Part shown: one piece after another, positions 9,246-17,739 of the stretch
Position numbering within the stretch: the first letter of the stretch is position 1
Layout of the letters: the number at the start of each line of letters is the position of its first letter
NCBI RefSeq assembly: GCF_009909145.1
Contig: NZ_JAAAPJ010000007.1
Span: 1-64,000, forward strand
Source: Corallococcus silvisoli
GTDB taxonomy: Bacteria; Myxococcota; Myxococcia; Myxococcales; Myxococcaceae
DNA: 64,000 bases
Direction: 5' to 3'
Notes under the pieces: model-generated
The model's database searches: none
Seen by the model: only the letters and a program-made list of their open reading frames with translations
What the model was told of the DNA's origin: nothing
Position numbers and translations under genes: made by a program

Positions 9246-11261
9246 CTACGGGTTCGCGACACCCCAGGACGAGGCGCCCACGGCCCAGTCGTCCTTGGTG
9301 TTCGTGTCCGTGGTGCTGACGCGGCGGATGGAGGGGCTGGCCGGCGTCGCATTGGACGTGGGCAGGGTGGTCCAGTCCGCGGAGACCGCCGCCGCCGTGG
9401 GCGTGGTGGTTGTGGAGCACAGCGCGCCGCCGCAGTCCGCGGGCAGCCACTGCCCGGCGGCCTGGATGGCCTGGAGGTTGCCCGGGAAGGCCGCGGGAGG
9501 CGTGCCGGAGTTGCGCGTGAAGGGCACCGCGTCCTGGATCTGATCCTGCGCGTTACGCACCAGGATGACGCGGCTGGAGAAGGTGATGCCCGTGGCCCCG
9601 CCCTTGAAGTCCCAGGCGGTGTCGTAGTTGGCCGGGGTGCTGCTGGTGGGGAACTGGTTCTTCGAGGTCGTCTCGCTGTCCGTCGTGGAGGCGATGTGGA
9701 CCACGATGATGTCGCCCGCGGCCACGGCCACGTCCGGCATGGTGGCCAGCGTCACGGGGGAGTTCACGTCCTGCAGCAGCTGGATGCCAGCCGTCGTGCC
9801 GCCGGTGAGGACCTGCAGCTCCACGAGGTCCAGGTTGTTCGACGCGCTCGGCTGCACCTCGGTGATGCGCAGGACCGCCCCGACACGGAAGCCCTTGAAG
9901 CTCGCCGTGTTGGGGATGACCACCGCGCCGCCGACCGTGTCCTTCACGGACGTGGTGGCCGACACCGCGTAATCCGTGCCCGCGACCTGCTCGGTCGTCT
10001 TCACGTAGACGTCCTTGCCGCTGACCGTCGCGCTCTGCGCCTGGATGCCGTTGGTGAACGTGAACTGCGCCGGGACGTTGGTGAGGCTGGCGGCGTCCAC
10101 GGGACGGCTGAAGGAGACCTTCACCTCCGTCAGCGACGTCGCGATGGCGCCCGTCAGCGTCGGGGCCGGGCAGGTGATGCCCGTCAGGTCCGTGGTGAAG
10201 TACGCGGACGGCTGCAGGGTGGTCACCGGCGGCGTGGCCGTGGACGTGAACTTCCAGAGGGGGCCCGCGGCGAGCGTCACGGCGCACGTGTCGACGAGAC
10301 CCAGGTCCGCCGCGATGTCCTCCGTCACGCGCAGCTTGAGGTTCGCGTTGTTGATGCCCGCGGTCCGGAACGTGAACGCCACGTGGCCCGTGCCGCTGGT
10401 CGCGGATGCGCCATTGAGCGTGCCGCTCATCCGGGCGATGGTCGCGAAGTAGGTGTCCGCCTTGTCGAGCAGCTCCGTCGTCGGCGCGCTGGACTGGTCC
10501 ACCACGAGCCCCGCGGGCGTCGCGGTGTTGAGGTTGCGGACCGGGTGGAACTGGCTGACGATCGTCAGGCCCGAGATGGTGGTGGCCGCCTTGTTCTGGC
10601 CGCTCAGCACCGTCGCGCCGGAGACGCTGAGGTTGACGCGGTCACCCACCTGCAGCGTGCCCGGGTCGACGGCGACGAACATCGCCGGACCGGTGGCCTC
10701 CGCCTGGAGGAAGAAACCCGCGACGTCGGTGCCCACCAGGGGCTTGATGTACGTGACGAACGCGCCGTTGATGGGCAGCGCGGGATCGTAAGAGGTGCCC
10801 GCGGCGGCCTTGAACGCGGCGATCTGCGCGCTGGTGTCCGTCACCGCGGGGCCGGAGTTCTCGCACGTCAGCGTCGTCGGGTTGCAGACCTGGGTCAGGG
10901 TGCAGGCCGGCGTGCACTGCGCGCCCGTGCCACCATCGGTGCCCGCGTCGGTCCCGGCATCGGTGCCCGCGTCGGTCCCGGCGTCGGTGCCCGCGTCGGT
11001 CCCGGCGTCAGTGCCCGCGTCGGTCCCGGCGTCGGTGCCCGCGTCCGTCGTGCCGGCATCGGTGCCCGCGTCCACTTCCTCATCCGGCGGCGTCACCGCG
11101 CGCACTTCGCACTTGTTCTCCACGCAGGCATAGACCTGGCCCGCGGGCGGCGTGGGCTTGTCACGACAGTCGAACTGATCGACGCACTCATCTCCACAAC
11201 CCGTACCGACCGTGACGAAGACGGTGGTCACGAGCGCCGGCAGCCAGCTCCGCTTCAGCAT
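9246..11261 (-). CDS. Lipoprotein with DAGT linker, beta domains and lamin tail
   Basis: A 671-residue predicted lipoprotein with lipobox GTGC, then a short Cys-rich segment (CVDQFDC ... CVENKC) like that of the lipoprotein at 4416. A linker of about 50 residues of pure DAGT repeats follows, then a second Cys pair (CTPACTLTQVC). The rest is beta-rich and includes a putative Ig-like domain (SLTEVKVSFSRPVDAASL) and a C-terminal lamin-tail domain (RITEVQPSASNNLDLVELQ, DIIVVHIAS, ILVRNAQDQIQDAVPF). No catalytic motif is evident. A TTGGAGG ribosome site precedes the ATG by eight bases. I infer a surface-displayed structural or adhesive protein. Confidence 0.85.
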   Translation of the reverse strand: MLKRSWLPALVTTVFVTVGTGCGDECVDQFDCRDKPTPPAGQVYACVENKCEVRAVTPPDEEVDAGTDAGTTDAGTDAGTDAGTDAGTDAGTDAGTDAGTDAGTDAGTDGGTGAQCTPACTLTQVCNPTTLTCENSGPAVTDTSAQIAAFKAAAGTSYDPALPINGAFVTYIKPLVGTDVAGFFLQAEATGPAMFVAVDPGTLQVGDRVNLSVSGATVLSGQNKAATTISGLTIVSQFHPVRNLNTATPAGLVVDQSSAPTTELLDKADTYFATIARMSGTLNGASATSGTGHVAFTFRTAGINNANLKLRVTEDIAADLGLVDTCAVTLAAGPLWKFTSTATPPVTTLQPSAYFTTDLTGITCPAPTLTGAIATSLTEVKVSFSRPVDAASLTNVPAQFTFTNGIQAQSATVSGKDVYVKTTEQVAGTDYAVSATTSVKDTVGGAVVIPNTASFKGFRVGAVLRITEVQPSASNNLDLVELQVLTGGTTAGIQLLQDVNSPVTLATMPDVAVAAGDIIVVHIASTTDSETTSKNQFPTSSTPANYDTAWDFKGGATGITFSSRVILVRNAQDQIQDAVPFTRNSGTPPAAFPGNLQAIQAAGQWLPADCGGALCSTTTTPTAAAVSADWTTLPTSNATPASPSIRRVSTTDTNTKDDWAVGASSWGVANP
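10931..11072 (-). repeat. 12/24-bp repeats coding for the DAGT linker
   Basis: A 12-base unit coding for Asp-Ala-Gly-Thr, arranged as a 24-base higher-order repeat, occurs about a dozen times and gives the low-complexity stalk of the lipoprotein. Such arrays are prone to slippage. Confidence 0.85.
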
Positions 11262-11391
11262 GAGAATGCCTCCAATGGGGTGTCTCGTTTGCAGATGGGG
11301 TCCCCCTTACACCCGAAAATAGAGGGGCGTCCATTTGGCCAACCACCTGCCACATCCCTGTCACCCGACAGGACCTGGGATTCGAAGGAAG

Positions 11392-12813
11392 TCAGGGAGT
11401 CTTTCGCGACTGGGGGGTGGAAGGACCCGCGTAGAGGTCGATGATTTCACTGATGGCGTGCTGGCACACGGCACAGAAGGGAACGCGGTCGCGGGTGAAC
11501 ATCACGCAGTCCGTCTGGGGACGGAAGTAGCCGCGTGATTCGTAGTGCGCGCCCTCGAAGGCGCCCACCTTCCCGGAGACCTTCTGCGTGCCCAGGAACT
11601 TCTCCTCCCAGTCCCGCTGCGAGGTGAACAGCGCGTCCATCTCCGCCTCGGGTTTGCGCTCCGCGCGAATCTTCTGCCGGCGCTGCTGCACCTCGAGTGC
11701 GTGCGCGTCATAGGCGGCCTGGTTCCACGGCGTGGGGATGGGGGTGCCCGGGGTGACGAGGTCCTTCCACTTGAGCTGGGCGGGGTCGTGGAGCGCGGTG
11801 ACGTTCTTCTCCCACGGCTCCACCCGCTCCTCGGGCGCGGAGCCGTAGACGGACGCGGAGGTGTAGTACTCGTCCGCTAGGCCCGCGAAGTGGTGGCCGA
11901 ACTCGTGGACGAAGACGTAGGGGGCCCAGAGGCTGTCGGCGGCCACGGTGCCGAAGAGGTTGTGGATGCCGCCGCCGCCGTAGGTGTTGCCGTTGGCCAG
12001 GATTTCGACGAACTCATAGGGCGCGTGGGCGGCGGTGTCGCGCAGCGCGGCATTGTCGAAGGTGAGGATGTAGCGCTCGGCGCCGAACGCGTCGTAGGTG
12101 GAGCCCAGGGGCGGGCGGCGGTGGATGCCGGTGGAGGGCCGCGAGATGCCGGACTCGGAGGCCTTCGGCATCAGCCCCCAGACGTTGAAGTCCCCCTTGC
12201 GCTCCTTGAAGGGGGAGTAGCTGAAGAGGATCTCCACCATGCGCCGCGCGTCCTTCTCGAACTTGGGGCGCTCCGCCTCCGTGTAGCCGTCTCCCAGGAT
12301 GAGGAAGTCCACCTTGTCCTGCGAGGGGCCGCTGTCCACGAGCTTGAGCAGCGGGCCCGGCGCGGGCGGCGAGGACGGGTCGACGAACGGATCCCTCGGA
12401 TCCACCACCAGCGACCAGATTTCGCGGAAGGCGTTCTGGGCGTCGCGCTTCTTCAGGATGACCTGGACGGGGCGGTCCGGCGTGGGGAAGCGCAGCGATT
12501 CACTGAAGGTGCGGTGGCCCTGCTTCGCTTCGTCGGTGAGCTCCCACTCGCCGAAGATGGAGGCGAAGCCGCGCGAGTACAGGAGCCGGTTCGTCTTCCG
12601 GTCCCGCACCTCGAAGAAGTACTTGCCCAGGTTCGTCTCGTCGAGCGCCCGGGCAGGGTGGCCCGGCCAGGGCAGGGGCTCCACCACGAGCCGCTCCAGG
12701 CTGAAGCGCTCCTCGGTGGCGTTGCCGGTGTGGAAGTAGTCGACGCGGAACGTCCGGGGCGCGGCGAGGGCGGTGCTCGCCGTGAGCAGCAGCAAGAGGA
12801 GGGAAGCGCGCAT
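11392..12813 (-). CDS. Secreted M64-type (IgA peptidase) zinc metallopeptidase
   Basis: A 473-residue exported peptidase with an N-terminal signal (LLLLLLTASTALA). The first 140 residues form the M64 N-terminal beta domain (FHTGNATEERFSL). The catalytic domain has the family segments DFLILGDGYTEAE and FNVWGLMPKASESGI. The zinc site HEFGHHFAGLADEY begins at about residue 303, with two His and Glu of HExxH and the third ligand Asp. A C-terminal Cys pair (CVMFTR ... FCAVC) is typical of this family. I use the ATG at 12813 rather than the GTG nine bases upstream. M64 enzymes degrade extracellular proteins, consistent with a predatory lifestyle. The neighbours on this strand are also secreted proteins but are separately spaced. 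Confidence 0.92.
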   Translation of the reverse strand: MRASLLLLLLTASTALAAPRTFRVDYFHTGNATEERFSLERLVVEPLPWPGHPARALDETNLGKYFFEVRDRKTNRLLYSRGFASIFGEWELTDEAKQGHRTFSESLRFPTPDRPVQVILKKRDAQNAFREIWSLVVDPRDPFVDPSSPPAPGPLLKLVDSGPSQDKVDFLILGDGYTEAERPKFEKDARRMVEILFSYSPFKERKGDFNVWGLMPKASESGISRPSTGIHRRPPLGSTYDAFGAERYILTFDNAALRDTAAHAPYEFVEILANGNTYGGGGIHNLFGTVAADSLWAPYVFVHEFGHHFAGLADEYYTSASVYGSAPEERVEPWEKNVTALHDPAQLKWKDLVTPGTPIPTPWNQAAYDAHALEVQQRRQKIRAERKPEAEMDALFTSQRDWEEKFLGTQKVSGKVGAFEGAHYESRGYFRPQTDCVMFTRDRVPFCAVCQHAISEIIDLYAGPSTPQSRKTP

Positions 12814-12859
12814 GGGGGGCACTCTATGCGCCCGGTGCTCCCCGCCAAGCGACGCGCGG

Positions 12860-14401
12860 TCAGAACGACCCGGAGATGTTCGCCTGGGCGCCTGTCCCGT
12901 CCGCCGCGACTCCCAGCGTGACGGCCGGCGGCGCCTTCGCGGGCGACGACACCAGGAAGAGCACCGCCCCGGTGACGACCGCCGCGCCCCCGCCCGCGAG
13001 CAGGCCCGTCATCAGGTGGCTCTTGTTCACGAGCGCGCCGCGCAGCGCGACGGCCTGCGCGTCAGAGCGCAACAGCTGGCCGCCATTGGCCGCGCGGCGG
13101 GCCTCCAGGCCGTCCAGGTCCTTCTGGGCCAGGAGCCGGACGACGCCCGCGCCGCCCAGGGCCGCCACGCCCGCGCCCAGCGCGACGTACGACGCCGTGC
13201 GCAGGCCCGTCCTGGGCGGGGCCTGGGCGGCGGACACCTCTCCTTCCGACAGGAGGTGGGGCGCGGTGAGGTCCGGGCCTCCGGAGGCCGCCGTGCTCCG
13301 GGCGCCTCCCGCGTCCCACGGGGCCTTGCCGTTGGCGTTGTTCATCACCACGAGGTTGGAGGGCGAGCGCCCCGTGGTGACGAAGTCCACCAGCGCGGAG
13401 AGCGCCTCCCCCGGCGCGTCCAGGCCCTGCGTCTTGAAGCCGCCCTCGCGCAGCTTCTGCCCACCCTCGACGTTGAGCACCGTGGCGGCGAACCACTTGG
13501 GGCCGCTGCTGGGGCGCTCCAGCCGCACGACGATGACCTCCTCCACCCCCAGCGTGCCGCCCAGGCGCACCGCGTGGCTCCACGTGCGCTCCTCGTTGCC
13601 GTCCGTGGCGCTGAGGCACGGGAAGGGCGCGGCCGTCACCGAACCCTCGTAGGCCAGGTCCACCAGGAGCGGCGTGTCCGCCCCCTGCGCCTGCACCTGC
13701 CGGGGGAAGCTCACCGCGTCCCCCTTCACCATGGACAGCTCATAGGCCCCGGCGGGCAGCTCCAGCGCGAGCGGCGTCTGCCCGACGCCCAGGCCCTCCA
13801 GGTACACGTCCGACGCGGGCAGCGTGGACTTGAGCGACAGCTTCACCTTGGGGGCCCGGGCCAGCTCGCGGCGCAGCTTCTCGAAGGCCTGCCGGATGGA
13901 GGGGGCGTACTGGTCCGGGTCCAGCTGGTACTTCGGCTGGAGCCGGAGCACCTGGAGGAAGGCCGCGTCGCTGTCCTTCGTCTTCCCCGTCGCCCGGTGG
14001 TTGAGCCCGTGCAGCAGCTGCGCGTGGGCGAAGAGCCTCCAGCGCGGCTCGCCGGGCGGCAGGCGCCGGATGTCGCGCAGGGCGTCGTCCAACTGCTGCG
14101 TCGCGCGGGCGTTGCGGCCCTCGTAGAACTGGTCCTGCGCGGCGTCGAGCTGGCGCTGGAGGTCCTCGAAGGAGCGCGAGGGCGCGGGGAAGAGCCGCTC
14201 GGCGAACTCGGGGACGCCCAGCACGCGCTGCTCGGGGCGGGCGCGCAGGGCGTCATAGAAGGCCTTGGACTGGCCATTCAGCTCCGCGTCCCGGCAGTCC
14301 CCGCTGGAGACCACCATGCGATGGGGGGCGGCCCGGGCGGCGGTGGCGCACAGCAGGCACAGCAGCAGCGCGAACGCGGAGGGCTTCGGACGGAAGGGCA
14401 T
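12860..14401 (-). CDS. Exported PEGA-domain protein with C-terminal membrane helices
   Basis: A protein of about 513 residues with a signal peptide (FALLLCLLCATAARA). Residues 70-165 are helical and TPR-like (YEGRNARATQQLDDAL, AFLQVLRLQPKYQLDPDQYAP). A PEGA-type beta domain follows (PASDVYLEGLGVGQTPLALELPAG). The middle has a beta-rich region, and one or two hydrophobic helices lie near the C-terminus (YVALGAGVAALGGAGVVRLLA; LAGGGAAVVTGAVLFLV). Such proteins are frequent in myxobacteria, often beside serine/threonine kinases or secretion systems, and probably act in the periplasm as scaffolds. An upstream GTG would add two residues. No enzyme motif seen. Confidence 0.75.
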   Translation of the reverse strand: MPFRPKPSAFALLLCLLCATAARAAPHRMVVSSGDCRDAELNGQSKAFYDALRARPEQRVLGVPEFAERLFPAPSRSFEDLQRQLDAAQDQFYEGRNARATQQLDDALRDIRRLPPGEPRWRLFAHAQLLHGLNHRATGKTKDSDAAFLQVLRLQPKYQLDPDQYAPSIRQAFEKLRRELARAPKVKLSLKSTLPASDVYLEGLGVGQTPLALELPAGAYELSMVKGDAVSFPRQVQAQGADTPLLVDLAYEGSVTAAPFPCLSATDGNEERTWSHAVRLGGTLGVEEVIVVRLERPSSGPKWFAATVLNVEGGQKLREGGFKTQGLDAPGEALSALVDFVTTGRSPSNLVVMNNANGKAPWDAGGARSTAASGGPDLTAPHLLSEGEVSAAQAPPRTGLRTASYVALGAGVAALGGAGVVRLLAQKDLDGLEARRAANGGQLLRSDAQAVALRGALVNKSHLMTGLLAGGGAAVVTGAVLFLVSSPAKAPPAVTLGVAADGTGAQANISGSF

Positions 14402-14707
14402 GGGCACGTGGGTGGGAAAGGAGACGCCGGACCGGCGTTGCAGGCCGCGTTCCGTCCTCTACCGGACGCGCCACCCTCCAAGCCAGCGACCCCGGGGACT
14501 CCCGCTCCGGTCCCACGCCCGGGACGTCCGTCCGGATTCCAGGCCCCCTGCCTCGCCGCCTGCCCTCCAGGTGAGTCGCCGGTGGCCCGGGTGGGGTCCC
14601 CGCCGCGTCCCCACCTTCCGACGTGGGGCGTCATGAGCCGGTGCCCCGCGACCCTTTCGAACGCTCGGGCCCTCGGGGGCGCCGAGCCTGCCCGAGGACC
14701 CCACTCC
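14402..14707. other. Divergent intergenic region, no gene seen
   Basis: The 306 bases between two diverging genes hold no frame with convincing coding character. I could not pick out clear promoter elements against the high GC background, but promoters for both neighbours must lie here. Confidence 0.5.
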
Positions 14708-15712
14708 ATGGATCGCTTCTGGAAGAAGAAGGTCATCGTCATCACGGGTGCATCGAGCGGCATCGGCCGGGCCACGGCGCTGCTGCTGGCGAAGAAGGGG
14801 GCCCACGTGGTGCTCGCCGCGCGCGGGGAGGACCCCCTGGAAGAGCTGGCGGCCGAGTGCGAGGCCCACGGCGTCCAGGCGCTGGGCGTGCCCACCGACG
14901 TGGCGGACGCCGCGTCCGTGCGGAGGCTGGCGGAGGCCGCGGTGCACGCCTTCGGCCACTTCGACGGCTGGGTGAACAACGCGGGGGTCTACATGCTGGG
15001 CGGCCTGGAAGAGACGCCCGACGAGGCCTTCCGGCAGCTGATGGAGATCAACTTCTTCGGCACGGTGAGCGGCTCGCGCGCGGCGCTGGGGCAGTTCCGC
15101 CGGCAGGGGTACGGGACGCTGGTCAATGTGTCCTCCACCTTCGGCACCGTGCCCGCGCCGTACCTCAGCGCCTACGTGGCCTCCAAGTTCGCCGTGCGTG
15201 GCTTCTCCGCGTCGCTGCGCCAGGAGCTGCTGGGCAGCGGCATCGACGTGTGCACGGTGATGCCGGCCGCCATCGACACGCCCCTGTGGCGCCACACCGC
15301 CAACTACACCGGCTGGCGCATCCGCCCGGTGGAGCCCGTCCATACGCCGGAGCGCGTGGCCCGCACCCTCCTGCGCGTCCTTCGCCACCCCGAACACGAG
15401 ACGATGGTCGGCCCCGCGGGGAAGAGCTTCGCGGCGATGCACGGCTTGTTCCCCCGCTCCTCCGAGCACCTCATGCGAGCCGGCACGGACACGCGGCACT
15501 TCCGCGACGCGAGGCAGGGCCCCACCCCCGGCAACGTCTTCCAGCCCATGGTGGAGGGGGGCTCGGTGTCGGGCGGTTACCACGGCACGGGAAAACAATG
15601 GCTGCGCCGTCTGTTGCTGGCGGGCGGCGTGGCCGCCGCGGCGCTGTCGCTGCGCCGCCGTGCGGCCGACCGCCGCCTGGGAGCCCGGCTGACCCACGCC
15701 TTGGGGGGGTGA
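14708..15712 (+). CDS. Classical SDR with C-terminal hydrophobic tail
   Basis: A 334-residue short-chain dehydrogenase/reductase. It shows TGASSGIGRATA near residue 14 (NADP-binding glycine motif), NNAGVYMLGG, NVSSTFG with the catalytic Ser, and YVASK with catalytic Tyr and Lys; all key residues are present. After the SDR core (about 250 residues) come a linker and a hydrophobic-basic segment (LLLAGGVAAAALSLRRRAADRR) that may dock it on the membrane. Many tailed SDRs of this sort act on lipids or polyketide-like substrates, and the next gene is a lipid-kinase-like protein 86 bases away, so a lipid-related role is plausible. The ATG at 14708 starts the family domain directly. Confidence 0.88.
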   Translation: MDRFWKKKVIVITGASSGIGRATALLLAKKGAHVVLAARGEDPLEELAAECEAHGVQALGVPTDVADAASVRRLAEAAVHAFGHFDGWVNNAGVYMLGGLEETPDEAFRQLMEINFFGTVSGSRAALGQFRRQGYGTLVNVSSTFGTVPAPYLSAYVASKFAVRGFSASLRQELLGSGIDVCTVMPAAIDTPLWRHTANYTGWRIRPVEPVHTPERVARTLLRVLRHPEHETMVGPAGKSFAAMHGLFPRSSEHLMRAGTDTRHFRDARQGPTPGNVFQPMVEGGSVSGGYHGTGKQWLRRLLLAGGVAAAALSLRRRAADRRLGARLTHALGG

Positions 15713-15798
15713 TGGCCATGTTCCCGGAGGGGTTCCCATGCCGGGGGCCTCTTTCGTGACGGGGCCATGACATGAAATGGGGAAGAGTCGCGCCCGCC

Positions 15799-16800
15799 AT
15801 GAACATCGCCGTCCTCGTCAATCTGCGCGCACGTAAAGGGACCGAGGGGATGGGGGGGCTCGTCCGAGACCTGCTCCCCCGGGCCCGGGTGGCCCTCACC
15901 CGTTCCCTGGAGGAAGCCCGGGAGTGGGTGGACCAGCTGCGGCACGACCCGCCCAGCCTGCTGCTCGCGGGCGGGGGGGACGGCACCATCACGGGCCTGC
16001 TCAACGAGCTGCGCTCCCAGGGCGTGGCGCTGCCGGCCATCGGGGTGCTGCCGCTGGGCACGGGCAACGCCTGGGCCCGCGTCACCGGCGCGCCCCGGCC
16101 GCACGTGGCGCTGAAGCAGATCGCCGCGTATGGCGAGCGCCTGCCTCCCCTGCGTCCCTTCTCGCTGGTGCGGGTGGAGGGCCGGGTGGCGCCCTTCGCG
16201 GGCACGGGCTGGGACGCGGAGATGATCCAGGACTTCAAGAACCAGCTGGCCGCCGCCGGGCCGCTGAAGAAGGCGCAGTCGGGCCTGCGCGGCTACCTGG
16301 GCGCCATGTTCACGCGCACGGTGCCGCGCCACCTGTTCGGCGAGGGCAACCCGAACGTGTCCGTCTACAACACGGGGGCCTCCGCGCTGACCCTGGACGC
16401 GACGGGCGCGGTGAGGCCGATGCCCAACGGGGCGCAAGGGTCGCTCCTGTATCAGGGCCCCGCGGGCGTGGCGGGCGCGGCCACCACGCCGGAGTGGGGG
16501 TTCGGCTTCAAGGCCTTCCCCTTCGCGCAGGCGGTGCCGCACCGGCTGTCGGTGCGCGTGTACGGCGCCGGCGTGATGGAGGCCACGCGCAACATGTTCC
16601 GCCTGTGGCGCGGCGAGCACCCCATGCCCCGCATGCACGACTTCTTCGTGGAGCGCGTGCGCATGGACTTCGACCGCGACGTGCCCTTCCAGATGGGCGG
16701 CGACGTGCTGGGCATGCGCCGCTCGCTGGAGTTCGACCTGGCGGAGGAGAACGTCCAGCTGGTCGACTGGCGCCGCCTGGGCCGGCTCGTCGCCGTCTGA
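15799..16800 (+). CDS. Diacylglycerol-kinase-family lipid kinase
   Basis: A protein of 333 residues (342 if the ATG at 15772 is used; I prefer MNIAVLVNLRARKG because the family begins there). The N-terminal catalytic domain has the ATP-binding GGGDGTITGLLNEL motif and the LPLGTGNAWAR motif characteristic of DAGK/LCB5-type kinases. The C-terminal half contains the all-beta domain, with the GTGWDAEMI segment. It probably phosphorylates diacylglycerol, a sphingoid base or another lipid; the substrate is not readable. It lies between a tailed SDR and an NrtR-like regulator, and its transcript may end at the hairpin starting at 16835. Confidence 0.85.
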   Translation: MNIAVLVNLRARKGTEGMGGLVRDLLPRARVALTRSLEEAREWVDQLRHDPPSLLLAGGGDGTITGLLNELRSQGVALPAIGVLPLGTGNAWARVTGAPRPHVALKQIAAYGERLPPLRPFSLVRVEGRVAPFAGTGWDAEMIQDFKNQLAAAGPLKKAQSGLRGYLGAMFTRTVPRHLFGEGNPNVSVYNTGASALTLDATGAVRPMPNGAQGSLLYQGPAGVAGAATTPEWGFGFKAFPFAQAVPHRLSVRVYGAGVMEATRNMFRLWRGEHPMPRMHDFFVERVRMDFDRDVPFQMGGDVLGMRRSLEFDLAEENVQLVDWRRLGRLVAV

Positions 16801-16834
16801 GCGCCGTCCCCCTCCGTCCCGCGTGATGGCGCTT

Positions 16835-16867
16835 GCCGGCACCGTGTCCGCTGGACACGATGCCGGC
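16835..16867. promoter_or_regulatory. Palindrome with GTGT-N7-ACAC core before the NrtR-like gene
   Basis: A 33-base inverted repeat with 15-bp arms and one mismatch (16835-16849 and 16853-16867, 3-base centre) ends 14 bases before the ATG of the Nudix/winged-helix regulator. Inside it is GTGT (16844-16847), seven bases, ACAC (16855-16858), the same core as in the operator before the PP2C operon. I read it as an autoregulatory site; it could also act as the terminator of the preceding kinase gene, since it would fold as a strong RNA hairpin, though there is no U-tract. Confidence 0.6.
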
Positions 16868-16881
16868 CGGAGGGTTTCCCC

Positions 16882-17571
16882 ATGAGCCACACCTATGAGT
16901 ATCCGCGCCCGGCGGTGACGGTGGACTGCGTCGTCTTCGGGTTGGATGAGGAGGACCTCAAGGTGCTGCTCATCCAGCGCGGGGTGGAGCCCTATCAAGG
17001 CCGGTGGGCGCTGCCCGGCGGCTTCGTGCGCATGGAGGAGTCACTGGAGGACGCCGCCCGCCGCGAGCTGGAGGAGGAGGCGGGCCTGCGCACCAGCCAC
17101 CTGGAGCAGCTCTACACGTTCGGCGCGCCGGAGCGCGACCCCCGGGGCCGCGTCATCACCGTGGCGTACTTCGCGCTGGTGAAGCTGTCCGCCCATCACC
17201 TCCAGGCCTCCACCGACGCGCGCGAGGCGGCGTGGTTCTCCGTCTGGGACACGCCCAAGCTCGCGTTCGACCACGCGGAGGTGCTGGCCACCGCGCTGCA
17301 ACGGCTCAAGGGCAAGGTGCGCTACCAGCCCATCGGGTTCGAGCTGCTGCCGCCCAAGTTCACCCTGTCGCAGCTCCAGCGGCTGTACGAGACGGTGCTG
17401 GAGCGCGAGCTCGACAAGCGCAACTTCCGCAAGAAGATCCTCGCCATGGACCTGCTGGAGGAGCTGGACGAGGTGGAGCAGGACGTCTCCCACCGCGCCG
17501 CCCGCCTCTACCGGTTCGACCACAAGAAGTACAAACAGCTCGAGAAGGCCGGCTTCAACTTCGAGCTCTAA
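16882..17571 (+). CDS. nrtR: NrtR-like Nudix/winged-helix regulator
   Basis: A 229-residue protein. Residues 10-140 are a Nudix domain with a complete Nudix box ([24 protein letters not shown]; Gly-x5-Glu-x7-Arg-Glu-x-x-Glu-Glu pattern). Residues 150-229 match the winged-helix domain of NrtR regulators ([39 protein letters not shown]). In NrtR proteins the Nudix part senses ADP-ribose and the winged helix represses NAD-salvage genes; many have a degenerate Nudix box, whereas this one is intact, so hydrolysis of ADP-ribose remains possible. A GTGT-N7-ACAC palindrome lies before its own start and another covers the promoter of the next operon, which includes a nicotinamidase-like gene. That context strongly supports a regulatory role. 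Plain ADP-ribose pyrophosphatase is the alternative. Confidence 0.82.
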   Translation: MSHTYEYPRPAVTVDCVVFGLDEEDLKVLLIQRGVEPYQGRWALPGGFVRMEESLEDAARRELEEEAGLRTSHLEQLYTFGAPERDPRGRVITVAYFALVKLSAHHLQASTDAREAAWFSVWDTPKLAFDHAEVLATALQRLKGKVRYQPIGFELLPPKFTLSQLQRLYETVLERELDKRNFRKKILAMDLLEELDEVEQDVSHRAARLYRFDHKKYKQLEKAGFNFEL

Positions 17572-17616
17572 CCACCCTCGCGCCTCCCGTCCCCCTCCCA
17601 TGGAGGCCACGTCGCC

Positions 17617-17645
17617 TTGACTTAGTGTTGTTGCGACACTATGTT
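17617..17645 (+). promoter_or_regulatory. Sigma-70-like promoter of the PP2C-kinase-VWA operon
   Basis: A TTGACT -35 box (17617-17622) and a TATGTT -10 box (17640-17645) are separated by exactly 17 bases. Transcription would start near 17652, giving a leader of about 88 bases. The leader holds a GGCCCT/AGGGCC hairpin (17714-17728) just before the GGGAGAG ribosome site. Confidence 0.7.
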
Positions 17646-17652
17646 GGTGTCG
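17623..17652. promoter_or_regulatory. Overlapping operators on the operon promoter
   Basis: Two palindromes overlap. TAGTGT-N7-ACACTA (17623-17641) fills the spacer and the first bases of the -10 box. CGACAC-N7-GTGTCG (17634-17652) spans the -10 box and the start site. The first shares its GTGT-N7-ACAC core with the palindrome before the NrtR-like gene at 16844-16858. Occupancy would block RNA polymerase, so I infer repression by the upstream NrtR-like protein. Confidence 0.65.
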
Positions 17653-17739
17653 TAGATACACGAAGTTGGGGCGGCGCCAGGTCGCCCTCTTGTCCGCGAG
17701 TCCCTGTCGTGCGGGCCCTTCGAGGGCCACGGGAGAGCC

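Noticed and set aside
10931..11072. DAGT and PSGDGG repeat arrays as possible CRISPR
   Set aside because: Repeats are contiguous, in frame, without spacers, and code for protein linkers.
8316..11444. Long plus-strand open frame of about 1042 codons
   Set aside because: It lies opposite the lamin-tail lipoproteins, is rich in Arg and Ala repeats and has no family motif; it is a shadow of high-GC coding DNA on the other strand.
15772..15798. ATG at 15772 as start of the lipid kinase
   Set aside because: The DAGK domain begins at MNIAVLVN; the extra nine residues are outside the family pattern, though the ATG cannot be excluded.
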